Origin: a virus
Strand: one strand, 5' to 3'
Length of the DNA stretch: 24,708 bases
IMG/VR virus record: IMGVR_UViG_3300007960_000177
Coordinates: 1-24,708 of that record
Part shown: positions 16,523-23,900 of the stretch, piece after piece
Layout of the letters: every line of letters starts with the position of its first letter
Numbering within the stretch: the first letter of the stretch is position 1
Notes under the pieces: model-generated
Told to the model about the DNA's origin: nothing
Seen by the model: the letters and a program-made list of their open reading frames with translations, nothing else
The model's database searches: none
Program-made: the position numbers and the translations under genes

Positions 16523-17233
16523 TTAGCTGGCTTCTTTAAACATGGTCGGGTACATCCGCTTAAGAACATCTTGATCGTTCTTTTCGCTTCCGTCTCCTTC
16601 GATGAGCCGATCCTCACCAATGGACCGACCAACTCGGTACATAAAACGGATAAGTTCTGGGTGGTTACCTAAACCAAGACCGTCTGGATTTTCAGCAGAT
16701 GGTGCAGAAATTAATTTCCGCAGTTCATCAGAACCAAAGGCATCAATTGCTGATTTAGCAATGCCTAAGTTTTCTTTAAGACTTTCACCGCCTAATTCCT
16801 TATCGGTCCTGGTGGCTTCTGCCCAAGACTCAACACGTTCAGCATACTGTGTGGCTGATGCCTCAATGGCAGCTTGACCACGTTGAATGTCGTATTCAAC
16901 AAGCTTTTGGTATTGATCTTGTGAAAGACCCATTTCCTTAGCTGTTTCACCGAACGCATCCAATTTGCTTTGGACTTCCTCGCTGATTTCGAAGTCCTCG
17001 GGCGCTTCAAACTCGTACTTTTCAGGTACTTCACTTTTAGCGTCCGACCCTTTACCCTCGTCATCTGACAGCAGGATTTCGGTCTTTTTGCCGCCATCAG
17101 ACTCAGAAGCATTTTGCTCATCAGTCTTGGCGTCGACATCTTTTTGTTCCTGTTGGTTTTTTTGAACCTCAGGATCAGAACCTGACTCTACCACGGTTTT
17201 GGTGTCGTCGTTCACATTTTTTTCGTCACTCAT
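16523..17233 (-). CDS. Scaffolding (capsid assembly) protein
   Basis: A 236-residue, very acidic, hydrophilic protein with a low-complexity Glu/Asp/Lys/Gln N-terminal third, then PEKYEFEAPEDF (about residues 70-81), a predicted helix with MGLSQDQYQKLVEY, and a C-terminal part with GNHPELIRFMYRVG and KRMYPTMFK. These blocks and its place directly before the major capsid gene are typical of podophage scaffolding proteins, which guide capsid assembly and then leave. An AGGAGGAG sequence overlaps the stop of the previous gene, seven or so bases before ATG 17233, predicting strong translation. Confidence 0.88.
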   Translation of the reverse strand: MSDEKNVNDDTKTVVESGSDPEVQKNQQEQKDVDAKTDEQNASESDGGKKTEILLSDDEGKGSDAKSEVPEKYEFEAPEDFEISEEVQSKLDAFGETAKEMGLSQDQYQKLVEYDIQRGQAAIEASATQYAERVESWAEATRTDKELGGESLKENLGIAKSAIDAFGSDELRKLISAPSAENPDGLGLGNHPELIRFMYRVGRSIGEDRLIEGDGSEKNDQDVLKRMYPTMFKEAS

Positions 17234-17245
17234 AATATTCTCCTC

Positions 17246-18598
17246 CTATGAAAGTTCACGCCAACCGATACCTGCGAGAAAATCAGCGTTGGCCGTGATT
17301 GGTCTAATGCACAGATAAATCTCATCTACTGTGCCGTCGATGGCTGCACCAAGTCGCAGCGCGTTGCGAAGCGATGCGCTTTCCGAACTGTTTGCCGAAC
17401 CGTACCCACCAGCCATAGATTGCCCAGTAGCACTTACCGTGTCGGGTGTTGTTGCATCGTTAACATAAACCTCACACGCACTGTTTGGTCTGGCAGTCCA
17501 CGTTCCGTTTGTTCCCGTAATGGTTGGGTTGAAGGCTATGACCCACTCGAAATCATCATTTGTCAGGGCGTTGATTGATTGATAGTCGATGTCAACACTT
17601 TCGCCGATGGCGTCGGCCTTTAGACGTAAACCCATTATTGGGTATAGTTGCCCAACGCTGTTAAAATTACGCAGCGTCCCATCTGTTGACGCATAGTGGA
17701 GTTGCCCGGTCGGCTGCAACCCACCCTCACTGATGACGGTTGAGCATATTTGCTCCACACTTGCAGCGCTTCCCGTACCGTCATTTTCAATTTCAAACCG
17801 CAACGGTAGGTTTGGCGTTGACATATAGACGCCAGCAGCGCGATTTGCGTGATGTTGCTCGTGCGCGAGGACAAAGACCTCATCAACAACAATGAAGTAT
17901 CGGACTGTGCCGACGCCGAGCCACTCAAAGTCTATACCAAGAATTTGAGATTTGGTCGGGTCAAGCGTCACGCCGCTCGGACCTGACCCGTCTAGTTTGT
18001 CGTTGCTCCACTCACTCTGCGGCACCCTAGTTGTGACCGCGCTTCCTGTCGTACTAGACCTAACACAGGCATAGATGGTGCCGTTGTCGTATTCCCAGAA
18101 CAGCCCGTTGTTATCATCAAACATTCCAACCGCCGCCTGCACCCCCGTGCCGAGGACGCCAGCAAGGTTTGCTGTCTGCAATATGAGTTGCGACTTGCCC
18201 GGTTCATAGTTAAACCGTTGGAAAGTCTGACGCACACGCTTACCGGCAGTGCTATCAGTGACAGACATCACTGAGGACGCGCGGGCCGAACTATGGACAG
18301 AGGATGTCCCAGACCCACTCACCTCTTGATCGTCCCAGAACAGCGGAAGATTGCTAAATAGTTGCTTACTGTTGAACAGTGTTGTTGGTGTTGATGTGCG
18401 CTGCCGCCCGAAAGCGTCAGTAGCTAGTTTATTACCAAAGGCGATAGGGAAGGGTGTGTTGGCGCTGACGTTGACGAAGTCGCCGTTGGCCTGCTCATAC
18501 AGAACACCAGCAGCATAGCGATTGAGATTGAATGGTCCTAGCTGAGGATTGTCAGGCTGACCTTGACCTGCCAGGAAACGATAAGTTGGATTACTCAT
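17246..18598 (-). CDS. Unusual 450-residue putative virion/lectin-like protein
   Basis: I do not recognise a characterised family. The protein is beta-rich and Gly/Ser/Thr-rich. Residues about 58-77 contain LATDAFGRQRTSTPTTLF, a segment type I associate with uncharacterised phage structural proteins. Residues about 122-272 look like a concanavalin-like beta sandwich (GIDFEWLGVGTVRYFIV, VYMSTPNLPLRFEIEN), and the C-terminal third is also beta-rich. A displayed head protein or fibre that binds a surface glycan is a reasonable guess. ATG 18598 is chosen over GTG 18607 because GGAGG lies nine bases before the ATG but directly against the GTG. Base composition looks more GC-rich than the portal gene (hand counts on single 60-base lines: 33 versus 23 G+C). 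It interrupts the usual portal, Bbp19, scaffold order and may be an acquired gene. Confidence 0.75.
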   Translation of the reverse strand: MSNPTYRFLAGQGQPDNPQLGPFNLNRYAAGVLYEQANGDFVNVSANTPFPIAFGNKLATDAFGRQRTSTPTTLFNSKQLFSNLPLFWDDQEVSGSGTSSVHSSARASSVMSVTDSTAGKRVRQTFQRFNYEPGKSQLILQTANLAGVLGTGVQAAVGMFDDNNGLFWEYDNGTIYACVRSSTTGSAVTTRVPQSEWSNDKLDGSGPSGVTLDPTKSQILGIDFEWLGVGTVRYFIVVDEVFVLAHEQHHANRAAGVYMSTPNLPLRFEIENDGTGSAASVEQICSTVISEGGLQPTGQLHYASTDGTLRNFNSVGQLYPIMGLRLKADAIGESVDIDYQSINALTNDDFEWVIAFNPTITGTNGTWTARPNSACEVYVNDATTPDTVSATGQSMAGGYGSANSSESASLRNALRLGAAIDGTVDEIYLCIRPITANADFLAGIGWRELS

Positions 18599-18896
18599 CA
18601 GCCTCACCCTCCTTGACCATAGTCAAATAGGCTGACATGTCCCGATCTTTAATTTTGTTGATGATATCTTGGCCAATCATCCTTGCACCTTCATTGAAAG
18701 CGGTGCTTTCAGGATCACCCGGAACATGGCTTCGAAGATTTATATGACATGTGTCAAAGATAAGCGTATACAACCAGCGCCGCCCACGCTCATGTTTTAG
18801 GATATAATCCAGGTCTCTCTCACGATCCTCTTGCCAATCTTCGGCTTTCTGGATCTGAGTTAAGTCTGAACTATTACGGACGACGTGGTCGTTCAC
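18591..18896 (-). CDS. Bbp19-like phage protein
   Basis: A 101-residue helical protein resembling the Bbp19 family of BPP-1-type phages. The match is the block DLDYILKHERGRRWLYTLIFDTC (residues 28-50), then SHVPGDPESTAFNEGARMIG and a final helix ending SAYLTM. The family sits between portal and capsid genes and is taken to be a head morphogenesis or minor virion protein; its exact role is unknown. Translation starts at GTG 18896, which overlaps the stop of the 15-codon frame. Its last eight bases overlap the start of the next gene. Confidence 0.8.
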   Translation of the reverse strand: MNDHVVRNSSDLTQIQKAEDWQEDRERDLDYILKHERGRRWLYTLIFDTCHINLRSHVPGDPESTAFNEGARMIGQDIINKIKDRDMSAYLTMVKEGEADE

Positions 18897-18940
18897 TTAC
18901 CTTTACCACCCTTACCTGGTTTCTTTTTTCCGTATCCCAT
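18893..18940 (-). CDS. 15-residue Gly/Lys-rich micro-gene
   Basis: ATG at 18940 opens a 15-codon frame, MGYGKKKPGKGGKGK, ending in TGA at 18893-18895. AGGAG lies seven bases upstream inside the last codons of the portal gene, two bases after whose stop this frame begins. Its TGA overlaps the GTG start of the next gene (GTGA). Eight of fifteen residues are Lys or Arg-like basic residues or follow a K/G pattern, so the product would bind nucleic acid or acidic protein if made. It may alternatively act mainly as a leader that couples translation of the next gene. The good ribosome site and both-sided fit make it more than chance. Confidence 0.5.
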   Translation of the reverse strand: MGYGKKKPGKGGKGK

Positions 18941-18942
18941 TA

Positions 18943-20667
18943 TTATGCTCCTAGTAGTTGTGTTAAAGCGTTAGGGTTTTGAGTGTCTGTCTCAGACAGA
19001 AGTTTAGCAGCCTGTGCTCCTTGAGAAGCCATACCCATTTGCTGTTCGGCTTGAGCTGCTTGTTGCTCAGCAGCAATCATTTGATCAACATCTTTTTTGG
19101 ATCTCAAGACCGATGGGCTGTTACCAACAATCTCACTATACTGTCGCAAGGCTTCATCTTCATTAATCATCTTTGGAACACGTGGGAAGACGGCTGCCAA
19201 GTTACCTGCAAACCCAAGGGTCCGTTCAATCGCACTGGCCGTTGTAGCCTGCTGGGCCTTGGCGAGTAAGGATACATACTCAATCTTCAACTCTTGTCCT
19301 TGAAGTGACTCGGGAGGTGGCGGGAGGAGATCACCTTCCAAAGCAAATTCAAAAACATCTTCGAGCATCGGATCCAACAACTCAGTATTGAGCCGTTGCA
19401 GCACCGGGCCCAGCAGCATTAGCTTCTCTTCATGACGCTCAACAACCTCTGTCGCAGTAATTTGACGCCGGTCGGAGTTAATCATCATTGCAAAGAGATC
19501 AGCATAAAACCCACGTTGAATACGGTTTTGAACCTCTTGTATATCCATCATCATCTCTTGGATACGAGGCTGAACCTGATAAGCAGGTGCAAAGCCTTGA
19601 CCACCTTGAGAAGGATCCACGTAAGTGTTTGCTCCAGGAAGTACAGAAGTTGGCTTACCCCGAAGCTGTACACTAGCAACCATAGGCGGGTTGACCATCT
19701 TATCAATGGCCTGAGCTTTCCGCTTTTGTTGCTGTTGAAGCTGCTTAATATCAGGTAATGTTTCCATTCCTGGAGACTGTCCGTAGATATCACCCGGTCG
19801 AACATCCCACCTCGGGCAGTAGATGGGCAGACGATTAAACCCACCTTCAAACAGAAGGTCATTACCTTCTCCACCGTACTCAAAATAAACAGACTTAAAA
19901 GGCATACTCATCTGATCCTTACGACTCAGATCACGGTCCGCAATATCTCGAGGTTGTATCATATGGATGATAGGGATCAAGCTATCATAGTCCTGTTGAT
20001 CCCAAAGGCGCCGTGTTGTACGGCTTACACCGGTCCAATCCATAGAGCCGTCAGGTTGCATTACAAACTTCCTAACAACCTGGGCAACTGTCATTGTAAA
20101 ATAACGTCCAACGGTATCTACTACACCTTGATCATTTTCAGCAATGACATATTCGCCTGCTGTAAATGGTCTGAAGCGGATAACACTGTTAAAATTCCGC
20201 TGTCTGTACATTGGGGCTGTGCCAAATGCACCTAACTCCTCATAGACAGTAAACATGGAATTGTAGAAGTTTGATTTGTGAAGGATGGCCCGAACAGTAT
20301 GTTCAGCTTTTGCCAACCAGGATTTCTCTTCGTGGCTGTCACCGATATCAGGATCTTCAAGAGCAAAACGAAACCACGGCCTAGAAGGGCTAGTCATTCC
20401 TGACATCATACCCGCAGCAAGGGTTCTCAATGCTTGAGTACCTGTACTATCGATGATTTTACCCATCCGCTTACGGCCGCGACTGTTCTGGTTCTCAATG
20501 AGATACTTACCACGCCGAGGAATGGTATAATCACTAATCTCTTGCCAGTGAGACCAGAAGCTTGATCTGTCATTTTCAAGGTGCTGGTAACGCCTCAAAG
20601 CAGTGCCGCGTCGCCCCTTGTAGGACGACGTGCTCATCAGGTTCTCAGGGGTTACAAAAAGCGCCAT
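18943..20667 (-). CDS. Portal (head-to-tail connector) protein
   Basis: A 574-residue protein of the podovirus head-tail connector family, which forms the dodecameric portal ring through which DNA is packed and ejected. Typical features are an N-terminal FWSHWQEISDYTIPRRG, the GMMSGMTSPSRPWFRF segment (about residues 86-102), the helical LPDIKQLQQQQKRKAQAID region with NPPM after it, and a long helical, glutamine-rich C-terminus. Length fits the family (T7 gp8 is slightly shorter). It starts at ATG 20667 with GGAG about nine bases upstream. Its own last codons contain the Shine-Dalgarno sequence of the micro-gene that follows. Confidence 0.95.
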   Translation of the reverse strand: MALFVTPENLMSTSSYKGRRGTALRRYQHLENDRSSFWSHWQEISDYTIPRRGKYLIENQNSRGRKRMGKIIDSTGTQALRTLAAGMMSGMTSPSRPWFRFALEDPDIGDSHEEKSWLAKAEHTVRAILHKSNFYNSMFTVYEELGAFGTAPMYRQRNFNSVIRFRPFTAGEYVIAENDQGVVDTVGRYFTMTVAQVVRKFVMQPDGSMDWTGVSRTTRRLWDQQDYDSLIPIIHMIQPRDIADRDLSRKDQMSMPFKSVYFEYGGEGNDLLFEGGFNRLPIYCPRWDVRPGDIYGQSPGMETLPDIKQLQQQQKRKAQAIDKMVNPPMVASVQLRGKPTSVLPGANTYVDPSQGGQGFAPAYQVQPRIQEMMMDIQEVQNRIQRGFYADLFAMMINSDRRQITATEVVERHEEKLMLLGPVLQRLNTELLDPMLEDVFEFALEGDLLPPPPESLQGQELKIEYVSLLAKAQQATTASAIERTLGFAGNLAAVFPRVPKMINEDEALRQYSEIVGNSPSVLRSKKDVDQMIAAEQQAAQAEQQMGMASQGAQAAKLLSETDTQNPNALTQLLGA

Positions 20668-20668
20668 G

Positions 20669-20953
20669 TTATGACTCCACCATGGTAGGATACATCTTAG
20701 TGGCAGCAGTCGGTTCGTCCTTGTCTTCCATGTCTAATGACACAAATTCCAGGGTTCCGCTCATCTCACCGTTTTTAGACTTTGAAACTGATGCAACCCG
20801 GACTGTACCTGTCACCATCCGCTCGTCTCCTGGTTGAGCGTCTGTAAGGATAGCACGAGCGTCAGCATCACTCAGATAAAGGGTTGGATAAACCTTTCCA
20901 TCAGGTTCATCCAACATTGTGTTCATTGGCTTTGATCCGAGTTCCGGCATCAT
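20669..20953 (-). CDS. Small conserved-type head-region protein, unknown function
   Basis: A 94-residue acidic protein containing YPTLYLSDADARAIL and a beta-rich core VTGTVRVASVSKSKNGEMSG. Proteins with a similar P-x-L-x-L start and such a beta core occur beside podophage portal genes, but I know of no established function. The first two codons are both ATG. The second (20950) has the better spacing to AGGGG, so the protein may be one residue shorter. Only one base separates its stop from the portal start, so coupled translation is likely. Confidence 0.7.
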   Translation of the reverse strand: MMPELGSKPMNTMLDEPDGKVYPTLYLSDADARAILTDAQPGDERMVTGTVRVASVSKSKNGEMSGTLEFVSLDMEDKDEPTAATKMYPTMVES

Positions 20954-20960
20954 TTATCCC

Positions 20961-21209
20961 CTAGATCAAAGTTGTTTTGCCGACGTTAGACGTCGTAGTA
21001 GCAGGCGTAAGAACACCCTGAGCAGACGTAGCTATCGTTCCGGCCTGACCTGCAGCAGCTGCTGATTGTCGACGCTGAGTGGATCGAGCCTCACGAACAG
21101 CCGGATCCTGCTTTTTTGGAGGTGTGGGCGGAGGAGGTGGAGGAGGCGGAGGGCTTGGAACCCCTCCACCACCAAACATACCACCACCCGGTAAAGTAAA
21201 CAGTTTCAT
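20961..21209 (-). CDS. Polyproline small phage protein
   Basis: An 82-residue protein with a glycine-rich start, a run of about ten prolines at residues 20-30, a charged helical stretch (KKQDPAVREARSTQRRQSA) and a Ser/Thr/Ala-rich tail with GVLTP. Small proteins of this build often sit between the terminase and portal genes in podophages, but their role is unknown. It overlaps the previous gene as ATGA and ends seven bases before the next start. The proline run should form an extended rigid segment, so it could be a linker or minor virion part. Confidence 0.75.
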   Translation of the reverse strand: MKLFTLPGGGMFGGGGVPSPPPPPPPPPTPPKKQDPAVREARSTQRRQSAAAAGQAGTIATSAQGVLTPATTTSNVGKTTLI

Positions 21210-21577
21210 GACCTGACTTCCTTTCGGAGATATAGATACAATTGATACGGGGTTAAAGCCCAGGAAGGGATCCCGAGGGCGGACTTGGTATGGCCAACAC
21301 AGTTATTGACAACCATCATAGCACCTACTGCCTTCCGCCTTGAGACCTCACGGACCACAATCTGTGTGGCCCCTAGATCTTGGTAGTATTCAATCAGTCC
21401 TAGCTCTCCCACTCCACCAACAGGCTTGAAAATCAAACCATTTGTAGGAGACCAGTCTATCTGGATGTATGAGTCTTCCTGACAAGCAAGGACTCCTGTG
21501 ACATGTCGAAACCCGTCTTTGAGAGTCCAGGCAAGAGGATGTTCATCCACCTGACTAAATACGATCAAATCGTTCAT
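21206..21577 (-). CDS. Cys/His peptidase-like phage protein
   Basis: A 123-residue protein with GFRH (H25) near the N-terminus and NNCVGHTK (C93) followed by ALGI and LTPYQLYLYL near the C-terminus. I recall this arrangement from a family of small phage proteins encoded among head or tail genes, in which the invariant Cys and His suggest a papain or NlpC/P60-like fold, possibly permuted. The catalytic role is inferred, not shown. It follows the large terminase after a 55-base gap, starts at ATG 21577 with AAGG upstream, and its stop overlaps the next start as ATGA. It might process a virion or cell-wall substrate, or be a structural relic of a peptidase. Confidence 0.6.
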   Translation of the reverse strand: MNDLIVFSQVDEHPLAWTLKDGFRHVTGVLACQEDSYIQIDWSPTNGLIFKPVGGVGELGLIEYYQDLGATQIVVREVSRRKAVGAMMVVNNCVGHTKSALGIPSWALTPYQLYLYLRKEVRS

Positions 21578-21632
21578 TTGGCCTTATACTACGGTTTCAA
21601 TTTTAGTGAAACAGTTTTGGTAACATGTGTAG

Positions 21633-23120
21633 TTAAAACTTAAATGGGTCATAATCAGTCTGAGCCATTTGATCTTGATGACTACTAAATCCTAGACGTG
21701 ATGGAAATACTGGATATGCCCAGGTCAATGCTAATGCATCTGCAAGATCGGGTGACTTCAATCCTCGCTTCTTCATATCATCCTTGCGCTCGAGCTGCAG
21801 AAGGTTTGCAGGTGTGAACCCATATTCACGACCTGTTAGATCCATTCTCAAATCATCGTCATCTGGTATGCGAATACCATCCTTCATAACTTCTCGAAGG
21901 TTTCCCCACATTTGGGCAGCCATGTTTCCATACCCAGGTTGTGTGGCCTTAGCTCCAAAGTTGATCTCAGTCACGGGCACGTTGAGTTGTCTCAAGCGAT
22001 CGATAACACCTCCTCCAACACCACCCCCATCTACAAACACCGCATCAGGCATGTGTTTAGACGCGATCTCGGCCACCCTGGATGCAAGTGTCATCGTATC
22101 CATACCGGAGTACCTGAAATACCCTAGTGACTCACAGTCGCGTCCTCTACGCGTCCAGATGACACTCTCGTCATCGCCGAACCTAGCTACGTCCACTCCT
22201 ATGACCACTGGATCTGCTGAAGTCTGTGGTATATCTAGCATCGTACACTGATTGACAAGGCTTGTAGGTATGAACTGGAGAGACCCTGTATCAGGTGGGC
22301 GGCCAAGGACACGTACTTTGAAGAAGTCACTTTCCTCCCCATATGTCTCAGCCCATTGATCTATGAGTTGTTTGTTTGTAATCCTGACTGTTCTGCTGTC
22401 AATCGATCTTGTGTGATATCTGGATCGATATCTACCAAATGTGTTCTCAAAAAACCTTCCTGAGTTTCTCGTGGGGTTTCCAAAGTCATGAACATGAGGT
22501 TCGCCGTCTGTGAGACCTCCTTCACGCACCTCAAAGATTTTTTCAGGAACAGCTGATGCTTCATCAAAAATGTAAACTGGAGATGAGTTGGCAGCATGCA
22601 GCCCAGCAAATGACTCACTGTTTCGTTCCTCACAAGTTTGCGCGTCAAACCTCCAAGTTTCTGGGCTGTGTTTGTGGTAGACATTTAGGCTTCCTTGGGA
22701 ACCGGCATTGAGCTGATACCAGTGCTTTGTGATCCCCACATTGTGCCATTTGGCCAACTCAGACCATGTCTTGGTTCTAAGCTGCTGTGCCGTGTTGGCT
22801 GTCACAACCCCCTTGCAGTGTGGTCTAGTGTCCATGTAGAACCTGACCAACCACGACACCATGGCAGATTTACCAATACCATGACCAGAGGAGGTCGAGA
22901 ACATGATCGGTTCAACTGCATGTATACCATCAAACCCTCTGGCACGGATCTCCTCTGCGAGCTCCGTAAGGTATCCTACTGCCCAATCGTCTGGTCCTTC
23001 AAAACCATCTAATGATCCTTGCCCCCATGGATAGCTGAACCTCACATGCCCGAGAGGATCTGCATAAAAGGTTGCAATCTCTTCAATTAGCTCTGTTTCA
23101 AGGTCTTTGGATGTTTTCAT
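21633..23120 (-). CDS. terL: Terminase large subunit
   Basis: This 495-residue protein is the ATPase-nuclease motor that cuts concatemeric phage DNA and pumps it through the portal into the procapsid. The ATPase half shows Walker A SGHGIGKS (residues 78-85), Walker B VYIFDEA (182-188) with the catalytic acidic pair, and a GNPT coupling motif (214-217). The RNase H-like nuclease half shows GVDVARFGDD (first aspartate D310), VFVDGGG (D364) and SPDLADAL (D458/D461), so all metal-binding acids are present. Length is normal for the family. Its ATG overlaps the preceding stop (ATGA). The candidate small terminase is two genes upstream and the portal follows further on. Confidence 0.97.
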   Translation of the reverse strand: MKTSKDLETELIEEIATFYADPLGHVRFSYPWGQGSLDGFEGPDDWAVGYLTELAEEIRARGFDGIHAVEPIMFSTSSGHGIGKSAMVSWLVRFYMDTRPHCKGVVTANTAQQLRTKTWSELAKWHNVGITKHWYQLNAGSQGSLNVYHKHSPETWRFDAQTCEERNSESFAGLHAANSSPVYIFDEASAVPEKIFEVREGGLTDGEPHVHDFGNPTRNSGRFFENTFGRYRSRYHTRSIDSRTVRITNKQLIDQWAETYGEESDFFKVRVLGRPPDTGSLQFIPTSLVNQCTMLDIPQTSADPVVIGVDVARFGDDESVIWTRRGRDCESLGYFRYSGMDTMTLASRVAEIASKHMPDAVFVDGGGVGGGVIDRLRQLNVPVTEINFGAKATQPGYGNMAAQMWGNLREVMKDGIRIPDDDDLRMDLTGREYGFTPANLLQLERKDDMKKRGLKSPDLADALALTWAYPVFPSRLGFSSHQDQMAQTDYDPFKF

Positions 23121-23314
23121 GGGATAGGATCATAATCGATATTGTTGACAGGAGAGCTTTCATACTTGTCTCTTCGGCATTCAAAGCTGCCTGCTACCGC
23201 GGTTTTACGAACAGCACAATGTTTACAGACCAAAAGTGGACCAGACCCAGGTGGAGGGGTAGTCCACTCGTGCTCAAGAGGTTTTTGGTTTCCTGGGATA
23301 TTGTAAGACATCAT
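23117..23314 (-). CDS. Small CxxC (zinc-ribbon-like) protein
   Basis: A 65-residue protein with proline-rich PPPGSGPLL followed by C30-K-H-C33 and C46. These cysteines, possibly with H15 or H32, could hold one zinc ion. It is coupled on both sides by ATGA overlaps, to the candidate small terminase before it and to the large terminase after it, so it is probably translated with the packaging genes. I do not recognise a specific family. A helper in packaging or DNA binding is a guess from position only. The second codon is also ATG, so the true start may be three bases later. Confidence 0.65.
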   Translation of the reverse strand: MMSYNIPGNQKPLEHEWTTPPPGSGPLLVCKHCAVRKTAVAGSFECRRDKYESSPVNNIDYDPIP

Positions 23315-23637
23315 AGATCCTTTGCGTAAGAGATTGCAGGCTGATCATCCTCATCGATAATTTCAGCCTCTAAAATATTAAACTCATCGTGCTCAACCAT
23401 ACCTCCTCGAGCATTACGTCTTCCATCCATCAATCGCTGCTCAAGGTCTCCAAGGCTGATGGTTAATTCTGCCTGGATTTGAGCTGGTACGATCTTACCG
23501 ACCAACCCCATAAAAGCTTTCGGGTTATCATAAGCCTGGTTTACCAGATAGTCTACTCCTCCCACCTCTTCAAAGGCTTGTTGGATCATAGACCTCATGT
23601 CGGCTGTGAATTTGTTGGGTATTCCTTTTCGGCTCAT
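23311..23637 (-). CDS. Candidate terminase small subunit (DUF5681-like N-terminus)
   Basis: A 108-residue soluble protein. It begins with the basic segment MSRKGIPNKFT, like the GxPNKxT start of many small phage packaging proteins, followed by a helical stretch (residues 12-55) and an acidic C-terminal tail. In the family this N-terminus is common in proteins just upstream of the large terminase, where the small subunit recognises phage DNA and loads the motor. The start is ATG 23637, with GGAG seven bases upstream. The stop overlaps the next start as ATGA. Position and size support small terminase. No helix-turn-helix is obvious by eye, so this stays a candidate. Confidence 0.55.
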   Translation of the reverse strand: MSRKGIPNKFTADMRSMIQQAFEEVGGVDYLVNQAYDNPKAFMGLVGKIVPAQIQAELTISLGDLEQRLMDGRRNARGGMVEHDEFNILEAEIIDEDDQPAISYAKDL

Positions 23638-23702
23638 CGCTCAACTCCACTTTTGGCTACTTTGTTCCAGGTCATCAAAACGGTCTAAAACCGAAAAACC
23701 TT

Positions 23703-23719
23703 AAAACCGTGTCGGTTTT
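23703..23719. promoter_or_regulatory. Perfect dyad AAAACCG-TGT-CGGTTTT
   Basis: Two 7-base arms are exact inverted copies separated by three bases. The short centre and symmetrical AT ends fit a dimeric protein-binding site better than a stable hairpin, although a transcript could fold here. It lies 66 bases upstream of the start of the candidate small terminase and downstream of the predicted promoter, which would suit control of the packaging and late genes. Confidence 0.5.
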
Positions 23720-23720
23720 C

Positions 23721-23763
23721 TATTCTACCCTATTCTCCTACTATCCCTACTATCCCTACTATA
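23721..23763. repeat. Short tandem repeat, TACTATCCC unit
   Basis: Degenerate units (TATTCTACCC, TATTCTCC) lead into two exact TACTATCCC copies at about 23739-23756, followed by a truncated TACTAT. On the minus strand the same stretch is a purine-rich series of TAGTAGGGA units. It sits inside the non-coding region next to the dyad and may be part of the same control or packaging site. Confidence 0.6.
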
Positions 23764-23819
23764 TACACTATAATTTCACTTATATATGACCTCTATATAT
23801 ACTCGGTTTTTAGGTTTTT

Positions 23820-23848
23820 AGTATATAAGAGATTGAAAAATAAGGCAA
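23820..23848 (-). promoter_or_regulatory. Sigma70-like promoter towards the packaging genes
   Basis: On the minus strand TTGCCT (23848-23843) and TATACT (23825-23820) are separated by exactly 17 bases. They match 4 of 6 and 5 of 6 positions of the sigma70 -35 and -10 consensus. The surroundings are AT-rich, and the expected start site lies about 175 bases before the candidate small terminase gene. Several CGGTTT elements flank it, which would allow repression or activation. A phage-specific promoter cannot be excluded because no phage RNA polymerase gene is in view. Confidence 0.5.
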
Positions 23849-23900
23849 AATAGAAACCGACTCATCCCGGTTTTCTATGGTTTTTTCACCTTTAGTCGGT

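Noticed and set aside
15342-16526. Long plus-strand open frame of 394 codons opposite the capsid genes.
   Set aside because: It lies antisense to the clearly recognised major capsid and decoration genes, its translation has no family-like blocks, and no ribosome site or other plus-strand gene supports it.
18599-18607. GTG start three codons upstream for the 450-residue virion protein.
   Set aside because: GGAGG abuts the GTG with no room for initiation, while it is well spaced for ATG 18598.
21594-21612. GTTTCA/TGAAAC inverted repeat after the terminase gene as a terminator.
   Set aside because: Only six base pairs, AT-rich, with no U-run in the direction of transcription; too weak to call.
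23721-23775. Repeat array as a CRISPR, or a T7-like promoter in the TATAGTAGGGA stretch.
   Set aside because: Units are 9 bases without spacers, so not CRISPR. Similarity to the T7 promoter is limited to a few bases and no phage RNA polymerase is in view.
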